Positions 1 to 8,707 of a stretch of DNA of 43,154 nt are shown here, in pieces (position 1 is the stretch's first letter; the number at the start of each line of letters is the position of its first letter). The stretch spans positions 1 through 43,154 of the forward strand of contig JAIBCE010000025.1 of the NCBI GenBank assembly GCA_019694315.1, written 5' to 3'. This DNA comes from Sandaracinaceae bacterium. Lineage in GTDB: Bacteria; Myxococcota_A; Polyangia; Polyangiales; Sandaracinaceae. The notes beneath the pieces were generated by a model. That model was not told the origin of the DNA, made no database searches, and saw only the letters and a program-made list of their open reading frames with translations. Made by a program: the position numbers and the translations under genes.

Positions 1-2
1 TG

Positions 3-1589
3 GACAGCGAGTGCGGCGCGCTCCGCTGTCGATTCGGGCGCTGTCGCGCCGAGTGCACCAGCGCGGGCGACTGTGCCGATCCCGCGGCGTTCTGCATCGG
101 TAACGCCGGTGCGGGCGTCTGCACGGTGCCCACCGTCGACCGCTGCGAGAGCGACTGCACGCAGATCGGTCTCGTCTGCGCCGGTGAGCTCTGCACCACC
201 CCTTGCGCCACGGGCTGTCTCGCGGGCTCCACGTGTGACACCGGTGCCAACGTGTGCGTCGCGATCCCGCGCGTGGACGCGGGCCCGGCAGAGCTCGACG
301 CCGCGCCCTCCGCCGACACCGCCGAGCACGACGCCGACCTGCGCGACGCAGGCAGCCTCGATCGGAGCGCCCACACGCTCTGTGTGGGCTACGAGCACGC
401 CTGCGTGATCGGCAGTCGTGGTCGGGTGTTCTGCTGGGGCAACAACCACGCGAGCCAGCTCGGGGACGGTCTGACCGATCACGGCATGGGCTGTCCGTGG
501 ATCGCCGTGAGCCTCGATTCGGGCGTCCCCGTGGACGACTGCGACAACACGCGCATGCACGCCGTCGTCGCTCGCGACACGGGCACCGAGCTCGTCGACG
601 TCGTCTCCCTCGACTGCGGGCGCGATCACACCTGCGCGCTCGGCAACGATGGCCAGGTCTGGTGCTGGGGCTATGGCGACGCGAACCTCGGGGCGGGCCC
701 CGGCGGGGTCGATGGCTCGCTCGCGCTCACGGCGATCGCGAGCGGGGCCTCCGAGCTGAGCGTGGGCGACAATCACGCGTGTGCCCTCGTCGGCGGGGCT
801 CCTCGCTGCTGGGGGCACAACGGAGTCGCCCTGCCCGACGGCGAAGGCCCCGATGGCCGGCTCGGTCGGATCGACCTGCTCGAGTCCTGGACGCCCACGG
901 AAGCGACGGGCTTGGCAGGGCTCACGTCGCTGTCGGCGGGAGGGACCCTGACCTGCGGCGTGAGCGAGACCGGTGGGGTGCACTGCCAGGGCTCCTCGAC
1001 GCTCGAGGGGGCCCAGCCGAACGGCCGTGACATCGCGGGAGTCACGCACACCACTGCGCTCACGGTGGGCCTTCACCACGGCTGCGCGCTCGCGGACGAG
1101 GGCCTCGTCTGCTGGGGCTCGAATGCCTCGCGCGAGCTTGGCGTCCGCACGGACGGGCTGACCGAGTGCGCCTCGCTCTGCCGCTCCACGGCCGCTCCCG
1201 TGGAGGGCAGCGCAGGTCAGGTCTTCTCGGGGCTCTCGCACGGTGCCTCGAGCCACACCTGCGCCATCGCGCGCGACACCGGCGAGGTGCGTTGTTGGGG
1301 CGCCAATCCCTACGGGGAGAGTGGCATCGACCCTGGACCCACCTTCACCACCGACGTCGTGCCGATGCTCGGCGCCTCGATTCGTCGCGTCGATGGCGCG
1401 ACGCTCGACGGGGTCGTGGAGGTGGCCGTGGGTGGTGGGAGCTGCGCCCTCACGGCGTCCCGGGAGATCTGGTGCTGGGGATTCGACAACTATGGTCAGC
1501 TCGGCTTCTACGAGTCGGGTGATCCCGGCGACAGCCGACTCTCGCGGCCCTATTTCCAGGCGCACCTCGTGACCAGCGTGATCCCGTGA
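3..1589 (+). CDS. RCC1-repeat lipoprotein, 5' truncated by window edge
   Basis: The reading frame is open from base 3, so the start codon and presumably the lipoprotein signal lie outside the window. An N-terminal Cys-rich knot (pattern C-x3-C-x3-C then CADPAAFC) is followed by a short Asp-Ala linker and then seven RCC1-type blades. Their cores read FCWGNN, WCWGYG, RCWGHN, HCQGSS (degenerate), VCWGSN, RCWGAN and WCWGFDNYGQLG. Seven blades are enough for a complete propeller. By family, RCC1 propellers are protein-interaction platforms; the numerous paired Cys suggest an extracytoplasmic, disulfide-bonded version (inference). The stop overlaps the GTG start of the downstream paralogue by 4 nt (GTGA), so the two are probably translationally coupled. 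The actual ligand or role is unknown. Internal ATG codons such as 126 are not the true start because homology to the paralogue extends upstream of them. Confidence 0.85.
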   Translation, partial: DSECGALRCRFGRCRAECTSAGDCADPAAFCIGNAGAGVCTVPTVDRCESDCTQIGLVCAGELCTTPCATGCLAGSTCDTGANVCVAIPRVDAGPAELDAAPSADTAEHDADLRDAGSLDRSAHTLCVGYEHACVIGSRGRVFCWGNNHASQLGDGLTDHGMGCPWIAVSLDSGVPVDDCDNTRMHAVVARDTGTELVDVVSLDCGRDHTCALGNDGQVWCWGYGDANLGAGPGGVDGSLALTAIASGASELSVGDNHACALVGGAPRCWGHNGVALPDGEGPDGRLGRIDLLESWTPTEATGLAGLTSLSAGGTLTCGVSETGGVHCQGSSTLEGAQPNGRDIAGVTHTTALTVGLHHGCALADEGLVCWGSNASRELGVRTDGLTECASLCRSTAAPVEGSAGQVFSGLSHGASSHTCAIARDTGEVRCWGANPYGESGIDPGPTFTTDVVPMLGASIRRVDGATLDGVVEVAVGGGSCALTASREIWCWGFDNYGQLGFYESGDPGDSRLSRPYFQAHLVTSVIP

Positions 1590-3331
1590 CGCCGCGACAT
1601 CGACACCTCGCAGCCTCGCTCTTGGCCCTCGCGCTGTCGGCGGCTGCGTGCGAGTCGCGTGTCTCGCTCGGCGGTCGCTGCACGACCGACAGCGAGTGCG
1701 GCACGCTCCGCTGTCGATTCGGGCGCTGCCGCGCCGAGTGCACGAGCGCGAGCGACTGCGCCGATCCTGCGGCGTTCTGCATCGGCACCGCCGGTGCAGG
1801 TGTCTGCACCGTGCCCACGGTCGATCGCTGCACCTCGGAGTGCGGTGCGGACGGGCTCGTGTGTGTCGAGGGGACCTGCACGACTCCCTGCGAAGCGGAC
1901 GGCTGTCTGCCCGGCTCGAGCTGCCAGCCCGTCTCGGGCGCTACCGTCTGCGTGGCCATCCCGCGTGTCGACGGCGGGCTGATGGATGCCAGTCTGGAAG
2001 ATGCCAGTCTGGAAGATGCCAGTCTGGAAGATGCCAGTCTGGAAGATGCCAGTCGCGTGGATGCCAGTCGCGTGGATGCCGATCTCGATGCGGGGCCCCT
2101 CACTCGCACGGCCCGCCGTCTGTGTGTGGGCGATAACCACGCCTGTGTCGTCCGCGACGGCGCGGTGCTCTGCTGGGGATTCAACCAGGTCGGCCAGATC
2201 GGAGATGGCTCGAACACGCTCACCGTGGGCCCGAGGGCCCACCGTGCCTGCCTCGGCATGGACGGGGTGACCTACGACTGTGCCCTCTCGCCCGAGCGGG
2301 TCCAGCTCCACGCCGCCGGTGCTCCGCTCGACGGCGTGGTCGAGCTCTCGTGCGGGGCCGCGCACACGTGCGCCATCGACGCCTCTGGCGCGGCGTATTG
2401 CTGGGGCGCGAGCGGCGACAGCGGCCTCGGTCATCTCCACACGGGGTGGGCCGCGGAGCCCGTGGTCGGGCTCACGGACTTCCACGCGGACTCGATCCGC
2501 GGTGGACGCTTCCACACGTGCGTTCGCGAGGACGCGACGGCCTCGTGGCGCTGCTGGGGTCAGAACGCGACGCTCGGCATGGTCGACGATCGCCTCGGTA
2601 CGGGCGACACGAGCGTGGATCTCGCGACGAGCGCCATCGCGAGCCCTGCGCTCGACGGCGCGCGCGAGCTGGCCGGTGGTGGGTTCTTCACCTGCGCGGC
2701 GCTGTCCGACGGCACGGTGTCGTGTCGCGGTCGCAACGACGGCGCCGTGGTGGATGCGCTCGATGATGGCGGTCTTCCGCGCATCGTGCCGGGCGGCGCG
2801 CCCCTGCCGGGGGTGCTCGGGCCCACGTCGCTCGCGGCCGGTGCCGCCTACGGTTGCGTGCTCGTGTCGGGCGTCGTGTCGTGTTGGGGAAGCAACGCCG
2901 TGCGGCAGCTCGGAGCCGACGCGCCCGCGTGCCCCGGACCGTTCACGCCGTTCTCCTCCTGTCGCCACGACGCACAGCCGATCGACGACGCGAGCCATCG
3001 CCGCTTCGTCGCGCGCTGGTCGAGCGCGGGCATCACCGAGACGGGCTGCGCGATCACCGAGGCGCGCGAGGTCGTGTGCTGGGGCAACAACCACGCTGGC
3101 CTCGCGGGGGCGGACGCCGCCATCGAGCGCGTCACGGTCCCGGGCGCGCCCGTCGCGGGCGTCGCCGACGCGCTCGAGGTGGCCGTCGGTGGCGTGAGCG
3201 CATGTGCGCTCGAGGGTGATGGCGAGGTCCGCTGCTGGGGAGCGAACGACCTGGGGCAGCTCGGCTGCGGCGGGCTCGACACGGATCCGCACGCGAGCTC
3301 CCTCTGCGCGATCACGTTTCCCGGACCGTAG
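1586..3331 (+). CDS. RCC1-repeat lipoprotein (tandem paralogue)
   Basis: This 581-residue protein starts at GTG 1586, overlapping the upstream stop by 4 nt. The N-terminus is basic, then hydrophobic, then a lipobox ending SAAAC (about residue 22), so it is a predicted lipoprotein. Order of parts: Cys-rich knot (about 30-110), an Asp-Ala-Ser linker encoded by a 15-bp tandem repeat (about 130-170), then seven RCC1 blades with cores LCWGFN, YCWGAS, RCWGQN, SCRGRN (degenerate), SCWGSN, VCWGNN and RCWGAND. The fourth blade is degenerate in both paralogues, suggesting duplication of a complete ancestor. The Cys-rich knot is far more similar to the upstream gene at DNA level than the propeller is. 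A surface-displayed binding protein is the best inference; ligand unknown. Confidence 0.88.
   Translation: MTPRHRHLAASLLALALSAAACESRVSLGGRCTTDSECGTLRCRFGRCRAECTSASDCADPAAFCIGTAGAGVCTVPTVDRCTSECGADGLVCVEGTCTTPCEADGCLPGSSCQPVSGATVCVAIPRVDGGLMDASLEDASLEDASLEDASLEDASRVDASRVDADLDAGPLTRTARRLCVGDNHACVVRDGAVLCWGFNQVGQIGDGSNTLTVGPRAHRACLGMDGVTYDCALSPERVQLHAAGAPLDGVVELSCGAAHTCAIDASGAAYCWGASGDSGLGHLHTGWAAEPVVGLTDFHADSIRGGRFHTCVREDATASWRCWGQNATLGMVDDRLGTGDTSVDLATSAIASPALDGARELAGGGFFTCAALSDGTVSCRGRNDGAVVDALDDGGLPRIVPGGAPLPGVLGPTSLAAGAAYGCVLVSGVVSCWGSNAVRQLGADAPACPGPFTPFSSCRHDAQPIDDASHRRFVARWSSAGITETGCAITEAREVVCWGNNHAGLAGADAAIERVTVPGAPVAGVADALEVAVGGVSACALEGDGEVRCWGANDLGQLGCGGLDTDPHASSLCAITFPGP
1985..2074 (+). 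repeat. 15-bp tandem repeat encoding Asp-Ala-Ser linker
   Basis: Four perfect head-to-tail copies of gatgccagtctggaa (1985-2044) are followed by two copies of gatgccagtcgcgtg (2045-2074). They encode DASLE x4 then DASRV x2. AGT and GAA are uncommon codons in this GC-rich window, so the tract looks like a recent slippage expansion. The same core recurs at 34086-34193. Confidence 0.95.
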
Positions 3332-3398
3332 CCCGCGTAGCCCGCGCGGTGCGTGGATCCCGTGGAACGCCGCGCGCGCGCCGTGCGATGATCCGCCG

Positions 3399-6149
3399 AT
3401 GGCGCGCTACACGCTCTCGAACGACCTCCCTGCCTACCTCCGAGACATCTCGAAGCAGGTCGAGGAGCACGCGAAGGGCTACGGCCTCGACTTCTTCCCC
3501 ACGCTCTTCGAGGTCGTCAGCTACGACCAGATGAACGAGCTCGCGGCCTACGGGGGCTTCCCCGTGCGCTACCCGCACTGGCGCTTCGGCATGGAGTACG
3601 AGCAGCTCAGCAAGAGCTACGAGTACGGCCTGTCGAAGATCTACGAGATGGTGATCAACAACACGCCGTCGATCGCCTATCTCCTCGAGGGCAATTCGCT
3701 CGTCGATCAGAAGCTCGTCATGGCGCACGTGTTCGCGCACGTCGACTTCTTCAAGAACAACTTCTACTTCCGCGCGACGAACCAGGGCAAAGACCCCGAG
3801 ACGGGCGAGCCAGTGCGCAAGTGGATCGACTCGATGGCCAACCACGGCTCGACGATCCGTCGCTGGGCCGACCGGATCGGCATCGAGAAGATCGAGGAGT
3901 TCATCGACAACTGCCTGTCGCTCGAGAACCTGATCGATCCCGGCAAGCCCTTCGTCCCCGCCAAGCCCAAGGACGTGAAGAAGGAGCTGAGCTTCCTCGA
4001 GGGCGAGAGCGAGGAGGAAGAGATCGGCAAGATCAAGGTCGAGCGCGAGTACATGGAGGACTTCCTCAACCCGCGCGAGTTCGTGGAGGCGCAGAAGAAG
4101 AAGGCCGAAGAAGAGAAGGCCAAGGCCGCGCGCTTCCCTGCGAGCGCCGACCGAGACGTGCTGGGCTTCCTCCTCGACCACGCCCCCCTCGAGCGCTGGG
4201 AGCGCGACGTGCTCTGGTCGATCCGCGCCGAGGCCTACTACTTCTGGCCTCAGATGCAGACCAAGATCATGAATGAAGGGTGGGCCTGTGTGGACCCGTC
4301 CACGCTCGTGTTCTCGGCCGAGGGGCTCGTTCCGATGCGCGAGATCACCGCGGGTCGCGTCGCCGCCGTCTCCGACGGTGAGTCACGTCGGCGGGTCCTC
4401 GATCAGCACGTCATCGCCGATCACGCGACGGTCACGCTGCGCACGCGCCGAGGGCTCGTGGTGACGGGCTCGAACAACCATCGCGTGATGCGTGCGAGCG
4501 GCGCGTGGGCCCGGCTCGACGAGCTCGCGGTCGGCGACTCCGTGCGCGTGACTGGCGGCTGCGATCTCTGGCCGACGCAGGCAGTGCGTGTGAGCCCGCC
4601 CGTCCGGCACCGAATCACGCTCGACGACGTGGCGAACGACGCGGGCACGTCGGTCTGGACCGGACTGCGGCATCGTGCCGGCCGCCGGACCCGCAAGGAT
4701 GCGGAGATCCGCCAATCGCTGCTCGCGTACGACGCGCCCTCGAACGCCCGCGACACGCTCCCCGCCACCCGCGCGGCGGTGCGCACGCCCGAGCTCGTCG
4801 ACGAGGAGCTCGGTGCCTTCCTCGGCTACCTCGTCGGTGACGGTCACGTCTCGCGGGTGAAGCGCACCTTCGGGCTCACCACCGGTGATGGGCCGCAGGC
4901 CGCTCGCTTCGCGGAGCTCGTGACCACGCTCTTCGGTCTCACGCCCAGGACGCGGCGGGATGGACAGCGCGATCGCGTCTCCGCGAGCTCCCAGCACGTC
5001 GCCGAGTTCCTCGTCGAGGGGCTCGGGCTCACGCATGGACCGAGCGCGCGACACAAGCACGTGCCGGAGGTCATCCTCCGCTCGCCGGAGCCCGTGGTGC
5101 GTGCCTTCCTTCGCGCCCTCTTCGACTGTGACGGTCATGCGGGCGCACAGGGCGTCATCCTCTCGACGGCCAGTGAGCGGATGGGGCGCGAGGTCCAGTT
5201 GCTCCTCCTCAACTACGGGATCCTCACGCGTCGTCGTGTGGGGCCCAAGGGCATCTGGCATGTTCACGCCGCGGGCCGCTCGGCGGCGGAGTTCGCGCGA
5301 AGGATCGGATTCGGGCTCGAGCGCAAGACTGCCGCGCTGCGACGGTACGTGGACTCCCACGCGCAGTGGAGGCGTGAGCGCTGGGACGACGAGGTCGTCG
5401 CCCTCGAGCACGGTCGCGGCGAGGTGCATGACATCACGGTCGAGGAGACACACCGCTACGCGGCGGCTGGCTTCGTGAACCACAACTCGTACTGGCACTC
5501 TCGCCTCATGACCGAGAAGGTCTGTGACGACGGCGAGATCATCGAGTATGCCGAGCGCAACGCGGGCGTCATGGAGACGGGTCAGGGGCGCCTCAATCCC
5601 TACAAGCTCGGCGTGGAGCTCTATCGCTACGTCGAGGAGCGCTGGGACAAGGGGCAGTTCGGCAAGGAGTGGGAGGACTGCGACGATCTCGAGGCGCGCC
5701 GCACCTGGAATCGGCGCACGGGCCTCGGCCGCAAGAAGATCTTCGAGGTCCGCTCGCTCTACAACGACGTCACGTTCATCGACGAATTCCTCACCCCCGA
5801 ATTCGTCGCGGAGCAGAAGCTCTATTCGTTCGGCTACAACGCGAGAAACGATCGCTTCGAGATCGAGACCCGCAAGTTCAAGGAAGTGAAGGAGAAGCTC
5901 CTCTTCCAGATCACGAACGCCGGACAGCCCTTCATCTACGTGGAGGACGCGAACCACGGCAATCGCGGCGAGCTCCTGCTCCGGCACGAGCACATGGGCA
6001 TCGACCTGCGGGTCGACTGGGCGCGCGAGGTCATGAAGGCGCTCGTACGCGTCTGGCGGCGGCCCGTGGAGATCCACACCAAGGTCGAGAACAAGCCCAC
6101 GCTCTTGCGCTTCGACGGCAAAGAGCACGTCCAGCGGCCGCTCAAGTGA
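3399..6149 (+). CDS. SpoVR family protein interrupted by an intein
   Basis: This 916-residue ORF starts at ATG 3399, where homology to SpoVR/YcgB proteins begins (MARYTLSNDLPAYLR). Removing residues 297-696 (the intein) leaves a 516-residue SpoVR protein, matching the roughly 510 residues usual for the family. The junction lies inside the family's hallmark block, NEGWA before and SYWHSR after, which rejoin as NEGWASYWHS. SpoVR proteins are linked to sporulation cortex formation in Bacillus and to stress or dormancy responses elsewhere, often beside a PrkA kinase and a YeaH/DUF444 protein; neither partner is here. The upstream neighbour is an unrelated RCC1 lipoprotein 67 bp away. A bestrophin-like gene begins 10 bp downstream, so those two are probably co-transcribed. 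The function should depend on splicing because the intact precursor splits the conserved motif. Confidence 0.95.
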   Translation: MARYTLSNDLPAYLRDISKQVEEHAKGYGLDFFPTLFEVVSYDQMNELAAYGGFPVRYPHWRFGMEYEQLSKSYEYGLSKIYEMVINNTPSIAYLLEGNSLVDQKLVMAHVFAHVDFFKNNFYFRATNQGKDPETGEPVRKWIDSMANHGSTIRRWADRIGIEKIEEFIDNCLSLENLIDPGKPFVPAKPKDVKKELSFLEGESEEEEIGKIKVEREYMEDFLNPREFVEAQKKKAEEEKAKAARFPASADRDVLGFLLDHAPLERWERDVLWSIRAEAYYFWPQMQTKIMNEGWACVDPSTLVFSAEGLVPMREITAGRVAAVSDGESRRRVLDQHVIADHATVTLRTRRGLVVTGSNNHRVMRASGAWARLDELAVGDSVRVTGGCDLWPTQAVRVSPPVRHRITLDDVANDAGTSVWTGLRHRAGRRTRKDAEIRQSLLAYDAPSNARDTLPATRAAVRTPELVDEELGAFLGYLVGDGHVSRVKRTFGLTTGDGPQAARFAELVTTLFGLTPRTRRDGQRDRVSASSQHVAEFLVEGLGLTHGPSARHKHVPEVILRSPEPVVRAFLRALFDCDGHAGAQGVILSTASERMGREVQLLLLNYGILTRRRVGPKGIWHVHAAGRSAAEFARRIGFGLERKTAALRRYVDSHAQWRRERWDDEVVALEHGRGEVHDITVEETHRYAAAGFVNHNSYWHSRLMTEKVCDDGEIIEYAERNAGVMETGQGRLNPYKLGVELYRYVEERWDKGQFGKEWEDCDDLEARRTWNRRTGLGRKKIFEVRSLYNDVTFIDEFLTPEFVAEQKLYSFGYNARNDRFEIETRKFKEVKEKLLFQITNAGQPFIYVEDANHGNRGELLLRHEHMGIDLRVDWAREVMKALVRVWRRPVEIHTKVENKPTLLRFDGKEHVQRPLK
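4287..5486 (+). other. Intein with LAGLIDADG homing endonuclease (in SpoVR)
   Basis: The 400-residue intein occupies precursor residues 297-696. Every splicing element is visible. Cys1 opens block A (CVDPSTLVF). Block B is SNNH with His361. Block F is EVHDITVEETHRYAAAGF. The C-terminus is His695-Asn696, and the +1 extein residue is Ser697. Between the splicing halves are two LAGLIDADG-type motifs, LGYLVGDGH at about 475-483 and FLRALFDCDGH at about 570-580, both with their acidic residues. No stop or frameshift is present, so both splicing and endonuclease activities may be intact (inference). Base composition matches the host gene, suggesting long residence or transfer from a similar-GC donor. 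Confidence 0.95.
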
Positions 6150-6159
6150 CGCAAGAGCG

Positions 6160-7089
6160 ATGATCGTCGGACGCGTCCGCTCTCCTCTGGGCCTTCTCAA
6201 CTGGCAGCGTGGGCCGCTGGTCTTCTTCGGCGTGATCGGCGCGCTCTTCGTGGGCCTCCGGCACGTGGGCGTGCTCACGGCCATGCTCGAGGTGAGCCCC
6301 ACGCCGCTCGCGATCCTCGGCTCGGGCCTGGCCTTCTTCGTCAGCTTCCGCACCAACAACGCCTACGCGCGCTGGTGGGACGCACGGCGGCTCTGGGGCG
6401 GGCTCGTCAACGCCTCACGGATGCTCTCGACGCAGATCGCGTCCTATCTGCCGTGGGACGAGGCGAGCCCGAGCGCCACGCAGCGCGAGCTCGTGTGCCT
6501 GCTGTCTGCGTACGTGCACGTCCTTCGCACGAACCTCCGCGACCAGCCGTCCCTCGAGGACGCCGACGTCCTTCGTCTGCTCGAGGCGGTGGGCGCCGCC
6601 GAGGGTGAGCGCGCCCAGCTCGCCAAGGAGCCGAGCCTCGCGCATGCGCTCGTCGATCGCATCCACCGCGCCCTGGCCGCGGAGCAGCGCGCGGGGCGCC
6701 TCTCGGCGCAGGCGCTCGACGCCATGGATCGCAGCGTCCGCGAGCTCCTCGAGAACCAGGGCGGCGCCGAGCGCATCAAGCGCACGCCGATGCCGCCCGC
6801 GTATGGCCTCATCGCGCACTACCTCACGATGGCCTTCGGGCTCGTCTTCCCGCTGACGCTCCACGACGATCTCGATCTCTGGGTGGTCCCGCTCAACATG
6901 CTCGTCGCGGGCTCGTTCCTCTTCGTGAACGAGCTCGGTCGCGTGCTCGAGGACCCCTTCACGATGTTCTGGAACGGCCTTCCGCTCCTGGCGCTGTCGC
7001 GCACCATCGAGGCCAACGCGCGCGCGCGCCTCGGCGATCACGGGTATCCGCCGCTCGAGAAGCCCAGCGCCGAGGGCGTGCTCCTCTGA
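6160..7089 (+). CDS. Bestrophin-like (UPF0187) anion channel family protein
   Basis: This 309-residue membrane protein starts at ATG 6160, 10 bp after the SpoVR stop. The bestrophin hallmark is clear near residues 60-85: FRTNNAYARWWDARRLWGG, after two N-terminal hydrophobic segments. A second pair of hydrophobic segments lies at about 215-260, with the family-typical FVNELGRVLEDPF following. Bacterial members form pentameric ion channels in the inner membrane; ion selectivity cannot be read from sequence. The close spacing suggests co-expression with SpoVR. A second, more divergent bestrophin is at 22632-23498. Confidence 0.88.
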   Translation: MIVGRVRSPLGLLNWQRGPLVFFGVIGALFVGLRHVGVLTAMLEVSPTPLAILGSGLAFFVSFRTNNAYARWWDARRLWGGLVNASRMLSTQIASYLPWDEASPSATQRELVCLLSAYVHVLRTNLRDQPSLEDADVLRLLEAVGAAEGERAQLAKEPSLAHALVDRIHRALAAEQRAGRLSAQALDAMDRSVRELLENQGGAERIKRTPMPPAYGLIAHYLTMAFGLVFPLTLHDDLDLWVVPLNMLVAGSFLFVNELGRVLEDPFTMFWNGLPLLALSRTIEANARARLGDHGYPPLEKPSAEGVLL

Positions 7090-7090
7090 T

Positions 7091-7286
7091 CCCCCCGACC
7101 GCGCCGAAGGCGCGAAAATACTGAGAGATGGAGAAAGAATCGCCGTCGGGGACGCCACGCGGCGGGGTTGCGTAGCAACCCCAGGAGCGCGCGAGAAAGC
7201 GAGGCTTGGGGAGCGTCGAGCAGGGGGGAATGGGGGGGAGTTGCCGACTCCCCCCGACCGCGCCGAAGGCGCGAAAAAACTGAGAG
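7091..7286. repeat. Hairpin-rich intergenic element bracketed by 37-bp direct repeats
   Basis: Two copies of a 37-bp sequence (7091-7127 and 7250-7286, one mismatch) bracket 122 bp. Each copy contains the perfect stem cgcgcc-gaa-ggcgcg followed by an A-run. Between them are ggggttgc-gta-gcaacccc (7164-7182), and a 9-bp stem ggggggagt / actcccccc with a 5-nt loop (7233-7255) that runs into the second copy. The element sits between convergent genes ending at 7089 and 7320. It may act as a bidirectional transcription barrier or be a small non-autonomous repeat; no ORF is credible here. Confidence 0.75.
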
Positions 7287-7319
7287 CCACGGCACGTCTC
7301 GACCTGCGCTCGTCGGGCC

Positions 7320-8666
7320 CTACAGCATCGGCGGACAGGCCACGCCGCACTGACCGTCGTCGCGGCAGAGGCCCGGGAAACGACCGAGTCCTGCGCACCA
7401 TCCGGTGCACGGGGCGCCAGGGTGGATCGTGCCGTCGGGGCACACGCCCATCGCGTCGCACACCGCGTCGTCGACACACTCGCTGCCTGCTCTACAGGTC
7501 GTGCCCGGCGGGACCGTCGAGCCCGTCGGATTGCATGCATCGCCATCGAAGGTGCCGAGGAGACAAGGGGAGTCGGGCAGCACGCAGATGGGCGCTCCGA
7601 AGAGACAAGCCCCGTCGACGGCGCAGACCCCGCCGACGCCGCACCGCTCGCTCACGCGCACTCGACCCGTACAGTCGGGGGACAGGCCCGTGCAGGTGCG
7701 ACAGCCACCATCGACGCACGCCACGCCCTCGCCCTGGAGCTCGTCCACGGGGCATCGCTCGCCGCCCATGCAGCGCTCCTCGCGATCGCACTCACCGAGG
7801 GAGGGACGGCACACGACATCGAGATAGCGCGCGTCGGAAGGGCAGACGGTGGAGCTTCCGTCGCAGAGCTCCGCAGCGTCGCAGGCGCCATACGAAGGCC
7901 GACACGCCGTGCCGTGCGGCGCCGGAATCCCCGCGGTCACACACGTCACTCCACCAGGGCTGACGCAGCGGGTCATGCCTTGCGCGCAACCGACCAGGCA
8001 GTCGCGCCCAGGCACACACGACGCTCCGGTCATGCAGCGCGTCCCTACACACACGCCGCCCGCGCAGGCGTTGCGAAAGTCGAGGCCCTGCACGTCGTCC
8101 GGGCAGTCCGGCGTGACGCCGTCGCAGCGCTCGGGCGGATCGCACTCTCCAAGGCTCGGGTGGCACACGAAGTCGACCGGGTGCAGTCGGTCGTCGGGGC
8201 ACGCTGTGCTCGTGCCGTCGCAGGTCTCGGCCAGATCGCACCCGCCCGTGGAGGGATGACAGATCGTGCCATTGGGCCGCGGCCTCACCACACAGGTGCC
8301 TCCCATGCAGAGTGCCTCCTCGCAGAGATCGCTCGGCGCACACGGCCCGCAGCCCGCGTCTTCGGCGGCATCCTCGGTGAACGCGTCGAGCCCAGGCGCG
8401 TCATCGCGCGCCGCGTCGAGCAGGCTCGCGTCGGGCACATTCGCGTCGGGCACGTTCGCGTCGGGCAGATCCGCATCGGGCACGTTCGCGTCGCGGCCCT
8501 CGATCGTCGCGTCGATCCCCGCGTCTCGCCGTGGGGGCGTCGCGTCGAGCACGAGCCCGCAGCCCGCACCGGCGAGCGCGAGGGCTCCCACGAAGCCGCT
8601 CCGCACGAGGTCGTTCAACGCGCCCTCACGGCGCCGGCCCGCTCTCGAGCCGCCAAGTCGAGTCAT
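7320..8666 (-). CDS. Cys-rich disintegrin-like lipoprotein with Asp-Ala linker
   Basis: The chosen start (ATG at 8666) gives 448 residues with a basic N-terminus, a hydrophobic stretch and lipobox LAGAGC. An upstream in-frame start would add 12 residues. An Asp-Ala linker (about 45-100) built on DANVPDA-type repeats is followed by a Cys-dense region. Four copies of a module of the form [HR]PS-x-G-x-CD-x3-E-x-C are visible: GGCDLAETC, GECDPPERC, GACDAAELC and GECDREERC, each followed by CDG or CMG and a CP pair. This resembles disintegrin/ADAM-type cysteine patterns recorded in many myxobacterial surface proteins. It is the last gene of the minus-strand operon that starts at 14107, 41 bp after the DUF1501 stop. 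Likely a disulfide-bonded surface lipoprotein; ligand unknown. Confidence 0.85.
   Translation of the reverse strand: MTRLGGSRAGRRREGALNDLVRSGFVGALALAGAGCGLVLDATPPRRDAGIDATIEGRDANVPDADLPDANVPDANVPDASLLDAARDDAPGLDAFTEDAAEDAGCGPCAPSDLCEEALCMGGTCVVRPRPNGTICHPSTGGCDLAETCDGTSTACPDDRLHPVDFVCHPSLGECDPPERCDGVTPDCPDDVQGLDFRNACAGGVCVGTRCMTGASCVPGRDCLVGCAQGMTRCVSPGGVTCVTAGIPAPHGTACRPSYGACDAAELCDGSSTVCPSDARYLDVVCRPSLGECDREERCMGGERCPVDELQGEGVACVDGGCRTCTGLSPDCTGRVRVSERCGVGGVCAVDGACLFGAPICVLPDSPCLLGTFDGDACNPTGSTVPPGTTCRAGSECVDDAVCDAMGVCPDGTIHPGAPCTGWCAGLGRFPGLCRDDGQCGVACPPML
8428..8487 (-). repeat. 15-bp tandem repeat encoding Asp-Ala linker
   Basis: Four head-to-tail 15-bp units related to gcgtcgggcacgttc (plus strand) encode DANVP/DADLP repeats in the Cys-rich lipoprotein. 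Units two and four differ at one position, showing recent expansion. Confidence 0.9.
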
Positions 8667-8707
8667 GCCTCCATGGTGTGCGCGAGGAGCCTCCCGCGAC
8701 AAGCCCG

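Noticed and set aside
1550..3292. Antisense ORF with TGIFQ repeats
   Set aside because: Shadow of the RCC1 gene; the TGI repeats come from the complementary reading of the 15-bp linker repeat. Kept only as evidence for the shared DNA core.
4383..6359. 658-residue antisense ORF over the intein and SpoVR C-terminus
   Set aside because: Shadow frame; intein and SpoVR motifs on the plus strand explain the codon pattern.
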